From assembly GCA_937901465.1 (NCBI GenBank), contig CALGTU010000197.1:1-17027 (forward strand): a stretch of 17,027 nt of DNA. The letters run 5' to 3'. How positions within the stretch are numbered: position 1 is the first letter of the stretch; each line of letters begins with the position of its first letter. This document shows positions 13,424 through 17,027 of the stretch, piece after piece. Both the position numbers and the translations under genes were made by a program. Under the pieces are notes generated by a model. That model did no database searches. It saw nothing but the letters and a program-made list of their open reading frames with translations, and was not told the origin of the DNA. The stretch is from an uncultured Clostridia bacterium. Lineage in GTDB: Bacteria; Bacillota; Clostridia; Oscillospirales; Ruminococcaceae.

Positions 13424-14311
13424 TCAATTCCTTTTCGTCTTTACGCAAATGATGACTGCTACAATAATCATTGGAATCATACTGATGATACCAATAAATG
13501 CCGGACCCAGAATTGCCATATTGGAATATTCAGGTTTTACCAGATATGCAAAGATTGTAAATGCATTGATAGCACCATGCAAAAGGGACGGCAACCAGAT
13601 GGTTTCTGTCTTTTCATATACATAGTCATGCAAAATACCCATAGCAGCACTACAGATGCAGAATACAATCAGCCCCAGCACCGGTGCGCCAATATAATCT
13701 TTACCGTACTCATAGCCTGCAAAAATCATAGCTGGCCAGTGCCAGGCACCCCAGATTGTACCACCTACGATACGACCCTTTGTGACACCAAGCTTTTCCT
13801 TCAGATATGGATACAGCGTACCTCGCCAACCGACCTCTTCGCCTAATGCGAAGAACATATTCAGAAAAGGTGCAAATGTAACTGCTTGAACAGATGTAAT
13901 CAGCAAATACATTGGTATCGTGATACCCTGTGTCTCGAACTGTTCCAACGCACCAGCCTCTTCTAAAATACCTCTTAATGTCAAGAATTCAGAATCAAAT
14001 GTATCCGGGAAAATTACAAAGAACAATACACCACCCAGAATGCTAAGTAAAGCGGGCATCCAGAGTGCAAAGAACACATATCGGAGTTTACCTTTCAGAT
14101 GCGGTACCCATCCCATACCTTTCAGCGGTATTCTTGCCACGAATACACCAAGGAACGGCATAAACATGGTAATCGCTATAATAATTGTAAACACCATCTG
14201 ATTTCCATTGTTACTGAAAACACTTGCTACAATTTCCAGAATCCAAGCCAGCCCAAATGTCACTATCATATATATCGCAAATTGTTTTTTACTTATTTTT
14301 GTCTTTTCCAT
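13424..14311 (-). CDS. CPBP-family intramembrane metalloprotease (CAAX-protease-like)
   Basis: A 295-residue polytopic membrane protein of the CPBP/Abi family. The three conserved motifs are complete: EExxxR in GEEVGWRG (E158, E159, R163), a W/FxxxH motif in WGAWHWP (W187, H191), and HxxxN in LLHGAINAF (H245, N249). About eight membrane helices are visible. Relatives include the Rce1 CAAX protease, bacteriocin self-immunity proteins and regulators of membrane-bound factors. The start overlaps the MerR stop (TAATG), so translation is coupled. Since the MerR partner is itself membrane-bound, that regulator could be a substrate or the protein could be its target gene product; immunity or peptide processing are alternatives. 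No clear terminator follows. Confidence 0.9.
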   Translation of the reverse strand: MEKTKISKKQFAIYMIVTFGLAWILEIVASVFSNNGNQMVFTIIIAITMFMPFLGVFVARIPLKGMGWVPHLKGKLRYVFFALWMPALLSILGGVLFFVIFPDTFDSEFLTLRGILEEAGALEQFETQGITIPMYLLITSVQAVTFAPFLNMFFALGEEVGWRGTLYPYLKEKLGVTKGRIVGGTIWGAWHWPAMIFAGYEYGKDYIGAPVLGLIVFCICSAAMGILHDYVYEKTETIWLPSLLHGAINAFTIFAYLVKPEYSNMAILGPAFIGIISMIPMIIVAVIICVKTKRN

Positions 14312-15039
14312 TATGTATCTACCTTTCTTCTATATACTTCAAGACTCCAAATTTTTCTCTTACAACTAGGACAAGTTAACTTTCTCATCTTTGGATTATG
14401 ATTTGCCAACAGAGTTTCCGTTTTCTTTGGTTGAAATCTGGTATGACATTCCGGACAAATGTACTCAACTCGTTTATACCAGTATCCGAACATAATGACT
14501 GTACAAATAACAAAAACTGCCATAGCCACAAAAAACGGCAACCATATTCCTTTCAATATACCAATCATAAAAGTGACAATTTCGATAATTTCTAAAGGAA
14601 TTGCTATGATCAGCATCTTTTTGTACATTTTCTTTTTCTTTTCTTTTTCTTCCACAATTGATGATATGTCATGAATTGTTTTTTGCGAACCATCCTTAAA
14701 CATATCCAGAAGATTTCTCATATTTTTGATTTTTTTCAATTGCTCTGTTTTTCTCCTGATATCCTCCTCAATATTTTTATCCTGTTCATCAAGCAAAAGT
14801 CCAATTACTTTCTTTGATTCATCAGCTTCCAATATTTCAGCAATATCTTTAATTGAGATATCCAGGCTTCTCAAAAAACAAATTGTTTCCAATGTAGCGA
14901 CATCCTTTTCAGAGAAAAGTCTTCGTCCTCCCTCTGTCAACTCCGTTGGCACGAGAATACCTCTTTCATCATAGTATTGAACAGTTCTTACCGAAACATT
15001 GCATTTCTTTGCAAGTTCACCTGTTGTATATAATGACAT
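14311..15039 (-). CDS. Membrane-tethered MerR-family regulator with zinc ribbon
   Basis: A 242-residue protein with an unusual build. Residues 1-70 are a MerR winged-helix domain (LYTTGELAKKCNVSVRTVQY, EGGRRLFSEKDVATLETI). Residues 75-140 form a charged helix, likely the dimerising coiled coil. Two membrane helices follow (about 142-163 and 166-187), then a C-terminal zinc ribbon with C195-x2-C198 and C223-x2-C226. Both ends are predicted to lie in the cytoplasm because the hairpin crosses the membrane twice. The ATG follows AAGGAGGCAGG. The 19-bp spacer promoter with a palindrome supports autoregulation, as for other MerR genes. The combination suggests sensing at the membrane, possibly of a lipid or drug. 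Confidence 0.88.
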   Translation of the reverse strand: MSLYTTGELAKKCNVSVRTVQYYDERGILVPTELTEGGRRLFSEKDVATLETICFLRSLDISIKDIAEILEADESKKVIGLLLDEQDKNIEEDIRRKTEQLKKIKNMRNLLDMFKDGSQKTIHDISSIVEEKEKKKKMYKKMLIIAIPLEIIEIVTFMIGILKGIWLPFFVAMAVFVICTVIMFGYWYKRVEYICPECHTRFQPKKTETLLANHNPKMRKLTCPSCKRKIWSLEVYRRKVDT

Positions 15040-15061
15040 ATCCTGCCTCCTTTCAAGGTCT

Positions 15062-15110
15062 ATATTAGCATATAACGCAGCGTAACAAGCAATATATCAC
15101 GCTGCGTTAT
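15062..15110 (-). promoter_or_regulatory. MerR-type promoter with two palindromic operators
   Basis: On the minus strand TTGCTT (15092-15087) and TAATAT (15067-15062) are separated by 19 bp, the over-long spacing typical of MerR-controlled promoters. The spacer contains ACGCTGCGT, a palindrome, at 15075-15083. A second copy lies just upstream of the -35. Together they form a perfect 12-bp inverted repeat (15072-15083 and 15099-15110). The likely binder is the MerR protein encoded downstream. Confidence 0.65.
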
Positions 15111-15345
15111 TTTTTATTTTTACACAAATAATCTGATTTTTATAGCAAAATATAACAGTTATTAATCCTCTTGAAATACCCCAGATAAAAGTTATTATTT
15201 ACCGTTGAATTTATTATAACGAAAACCTGCTTAAAAGTCAACATTTCGGGTAATGTAAACAACCTGCAAGGATTATTCTTTGCAGGTTAGCTATACATTG
15301 ATAAATTTGATGTGTTCTCATATATGATAAAAAATGAATTATGCA
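15111..15345. other. Intergenic stretch without a gene; 9-bp hairpin at 15261-15288
   Basis: This AT-rich gap has no coding frame I can support. It contains one perfect stem, AACCTGCAA (15261-15269) and TTGCAGGTT (15280-15288), which lacks a U tract on either strand, so it is more likely a regulatory or relic hairpin than a terminator. Nothing else is recognised. Confidence 0.4.
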
Positions 15346-15380
15346 AACAGGCACACGTGAATCCATTTCGTGTGCCTGTT
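15346..15380 (-). terminator. Terminator of the AraC-APH fusion gene
   Basis: A perfect 12-bp stem, AACAGGCACACG (15346-15357) and CGTGTGCCTGTT (15369-15380), with an 11-nt loop. It lies 5 bp after the stop codon; the minus strand continues in AT-rich sequence with TTTTTT a little further on. Confidence 0.75.
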
Positions 15381-15384
15381 CTTA

Positions 15385-16680
15385 TCAAAATTTAAGCTTA
15401 TCAAAATTATGCACTATCCATCTTGTCATTTTGATGTTAACTTCATAAAAATCCTTATATTTTTCCTGCTCAGCAAACCATGCTGTGGCTATCAGCTGAT
15501 TTGACAGCAGGACATACGGAACAGCTTTTGATTCATCTTCGGACATCTTTACAACACTGTCATATCCGAAAACAATCTCTTTATATATATCAATCCACTT
15601 CTCCAGCTTGTTTTCATCATCGTCTGCAAAGGTTTCGGACAAAATCGCTGTCGCTGCATAGCAAGGGTCGAAAATACGGACATTCTTTTCAGATAACTCA
15701 AAATCAATAAATCCCCATTTGTCATCACAAGTAATAATATTGCTTGGATTCGGGTCACGATGAATTATCTGTTTAGGAAGCTTTGGGTAAAGCTCACCGA
15801 AATTTACAGTATACTCTTCACATAAGCTATCAGACAAACCTACGCTTTCCTTGACCTTGGGCATAGCCCAGTTTACTACATCCGAGAATATATCAACGTC
15901 ATTTACAACAGCATCAACATTCTTTAACGCAAGATGCAGCTGTCCTATTATTTCACCGATAAAACGAGCATTTGAAGCATATCCATCAAAATACACCTTG
16001 TCAGGCTTTATCTGACTTCCGTCAAGTCGTTCTGTAAGAATAAAATAATATTCGCCGTCAGCAACATATTCTTCATTGTTGAGTGTTTTAACAACATTAG
16101 CCGCATAAAGACCTGCGTTTGAAATCGCATCAGTAAGTGATATTTGTTTTTTCAAGTCGCCTAAATTTGCGGTAGCTTTTATAACGTATTTATCGCCTAT
16201 ATAATACGCATTCTCGTGACGTTCGCCCGTTTCTTCGTAGTATATATCCTTTATTGATTCGCTCTGCAAGCCCCAGTGCTTCAGAATTTCTGCTATCTTT
16301 TTATGTGTAAGCATAATATGTTCCTCCTTAAAAAGATTAATTTTATAAGGCTTCTTAACCTTGAATCTTTTGAGGAAATCTGATGGAGTATAACCGATTT
16401 CTCGCTTGAACGCCTTATAAAAACCGGCATACGTTTCAAATCCATAAAGGAGTGCCGCCTCTGTCTTACTCAGACCACTTGAAATATCATATATCGCATT
16501 CAGAAGCTTTCTTCTGAGAATGTACTGCATTACAGGCATTCCAACAGCCGATTGGAATAATCGATAAAAATGATATAGAGAATATCCTGTCATATCTGAA
16601 AGGTCAGATACAGAAATCTCCGCCTTTAGATTTTCTTCGATATAATCCAATGCTGTCTGTATCGTTTTTCGGTTATCCAT
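15385..16680 (-). CDS. AraC DNA-binding domain fused to APH-like kinase
   Basis: A 431-residue two-domain protein. Residues 5-108 are a complete AraC/XylS double helix-turn-helix (HTH 1 around 22-43, SDLSDMTGYSLYHFYRLFQS; HTH 2 around 71-94, ending in FKREIGYTPSDFLKRF). Residues about 125-420 form an aminoglycoside-phosphotransferase-like kinase: IIHRDPNPSNI (H307, D309, N314) is the catalytic loop and GFIDFE (D326) the metal site. In usual AraC proteins the sensor is a binding domain, so a kinase-fold sensor or a bifunctional regulator-kinase is implied. Antibiotic resistance is possible but unproven; the fold also includes choline, homoserine and fructosamine kinases. The ATG follows GAGGTG; a perfect palindrome GCTTGCAAGC (16704-16713) in the leader could be its operator. 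Confidence 0.9.
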   Translation of the reverse strand: MDNRKTIQTALDYIEENLKAEISVSDLSDMTGYSLYHFYRLFQSAVGMPVMQYILRRKLLNAIYDISSGLSKTEAALLYGFETYAGFYKAFKREIGYTPSDFLKRFKVKKPYKINLFKEEHIMLTHKKIAEILKHWGLQSESIKDIYYEETGERHENAYYIGDKYVIKATANLGDLKKQISLTDAISNAGLYAANVVKTLNNEEYVADGEYYFILTERLDGSQIKPDKVYFDGYASNARFIGEIIGQLHLALKNVDAVVNDVDIFSDVVNWAMPKVKESVGLSDSLCEEYTVNFGELYPKLPKQIIHRDPNPSNIITCDDKWGFIDFELSEKNVRIFDPCYAATAILSETFADDDENKLEKWIDIYKEIVFGYDSVVKMSEDESKAVPYVLLSNQLIATAWFAEQEKYKDFYEVNIKMTRWIVHNFDKLKF

Positions 16681-16787
16681 CCTGACACCTCACTTTCTGT
16701 ACTGCTTGCAAGCTGAATATATAATATCATCTAATCAATGAAAATTCATTTCCCTGGTTGCTGTTTTTTAATAATATAAAAGTAAAA

Positions 16788-16809
16788 CAGCAGAGATTTT
16801 TCCCTGCTG
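16788..16809 (-). terminator. Probable terminator after the right-edge gene
   Basis: CAGCAG (16788-16793) and CTGCTG (16804-16809) pair in a 6-bp stem, which a GA/TC pair inside may extend; the minus strand continues in TTTTACTTTT. It lies about 75 bp past the stop of the partial protease gene. Confidence 0.55.
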
Positions 16810-16884
16810 CACAGTTTGATTAAAAAACAGTTAATTATGTAAGCTACGTTTGCAGCTTTCTGTGATAAATTGGACTTTCAATTC

Positions 16885-17027
16885 TTATTTACAGCTATTC
16901 TTTATTATTTCCAATCCCTTTTCCATTGCCCTGTCACGCCCTGCCGCAAAATCCTCCGCTATTTGCACAATCCTCACATCAGGAGCAAATCCTTTATTGT
17001 AGATATCCTCACCGTTCTGAGCAATAC
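16885..17027 (-). CDS. C-terminal end of a probable S41 (tail-specific) peptidase, partial
   Basis: The frame enters from the right edge and ends at the TAA at 16885-16887, giving 46 residues. It reads GEDIYNKGFAPDVRIVQIAE followed by DFAAGRDRAMEKGLEIIK. The 'KG(F/I)xPDxxV...ED...GRDxxlekal' pattern is what follows the catalytic domain in S41/CtpA-type peptidases, where the signal sequence of polarity is a mobile C-terminal segment. The catalytic residues lie outside the window, so the call rests on this tail alone. It is transcribed toward the AraC-APH gene but a hairpin separates them. Confidence 0.5.
   Translation of the reverse strand, partial: IAQNGEDIYNKGFAPDVRIVQIAEDFAAGRDRAMEKGLEIIKNSCK

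Noticed and set aside
15072..15120. Plus-strand intrinsic terminator (12-bp arms followed by a T run)
   Set aside because: There is no plus-strand gene upstream, the loop is 15 nt, and the arms coincide with promoter elements of the MerR gene, so an operator role fits better.
1..17027. CRISPR arrays, tRNA or rRNA genes, riboswitches
   Set aside because: No regularly spaced short repeats, cloverleaf-like sequences, rRNA-like stretches or recognisable riboswitch cores were found by reading.

Overview
The window looks like chromosomal DNA of a low-GC Gram-positive bacterium, most likely a gut Clostridia (Ruminococcus-like Oscillospiraceae or Lachnospiraceae). The clues are the A+T-rich sequence, the strong GGAGG-type ribosome sites, TTGACA/TATAAT promoters, a LytTR-DUF3021 pair, a tnpV remnant and several FtsX/ABC-2 export systems. 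No rRNA, tRNA or CRISPR array was seen. Apart from one four-gene operon at the left, every gene is on the minus strand.

Region 1 (1-3126). A partial membrane-protein gene (minus, 1-479) diverges from a tightly coupled plus-strand operon: LytTR regulator, DUF3021 membrane protein, ABC ATPase, ABC-2 permease. Two direct repeats with a 21-bp period (547-578) lie just upstream of the operon promoter and fit a LytTR autoregulatory site. The operon ends at a bidirectional terminator.

Region 2 (3118-7554). A small CX5R (tyrosine/dual-specificity-like) phosphatase gene occurs twice in the same orientation, within a 534-bp direct repeat (3147-3680 and 7021-7554). The repeats bracket a 3.34-kb cassette. 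It encodes a ribbon-helix-helix/DUF1413-like regulator, a 267-aa protein of unknown family, a 188-aa acidic protein with a weak YbjN-like look, and a P-loop kinase fused to a four-cysteine zinc ribbon. The cassette has a perfect consensus promoter flanked by a 13-bp inverted repeat, its own terminator, and debris of tnpV. It reads as a horizontally acquired accessory operon and is the best candidate here for an undescribed system.

Region 3 (7691-12967). This is a minus-strand operon of a MacB/FtsX-type permease, its ATPase, an OmpR-family response regulator and a histidine kinase. It resembles export or resistance modules controlled by their own two-component system. Two nearly identical terminator hairpins bracket it.

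Region 4 (13064-15110). A small two-helix membrane protein is followed by a coupled pair: an unusual MerR regulator with two transmembrane helices and a C-terminal zinc ribbon, and a CPBP (CAAX-protease-like) membrane protein. The MerR promoter has a 19-bp spacer holding a palindrome, which suggests autoregulation.

Region 5 (15261-17027). An AraC DNA-binding domain is fused to an aminoglycoside-phosphotransferase-like kinase. The right edge holds the last 46 residues of a probable S41 (tail-specific) protease.

CDS starts were moved inward from the longest reading frame where a clear Shine-Dalgarno sequence decided it.
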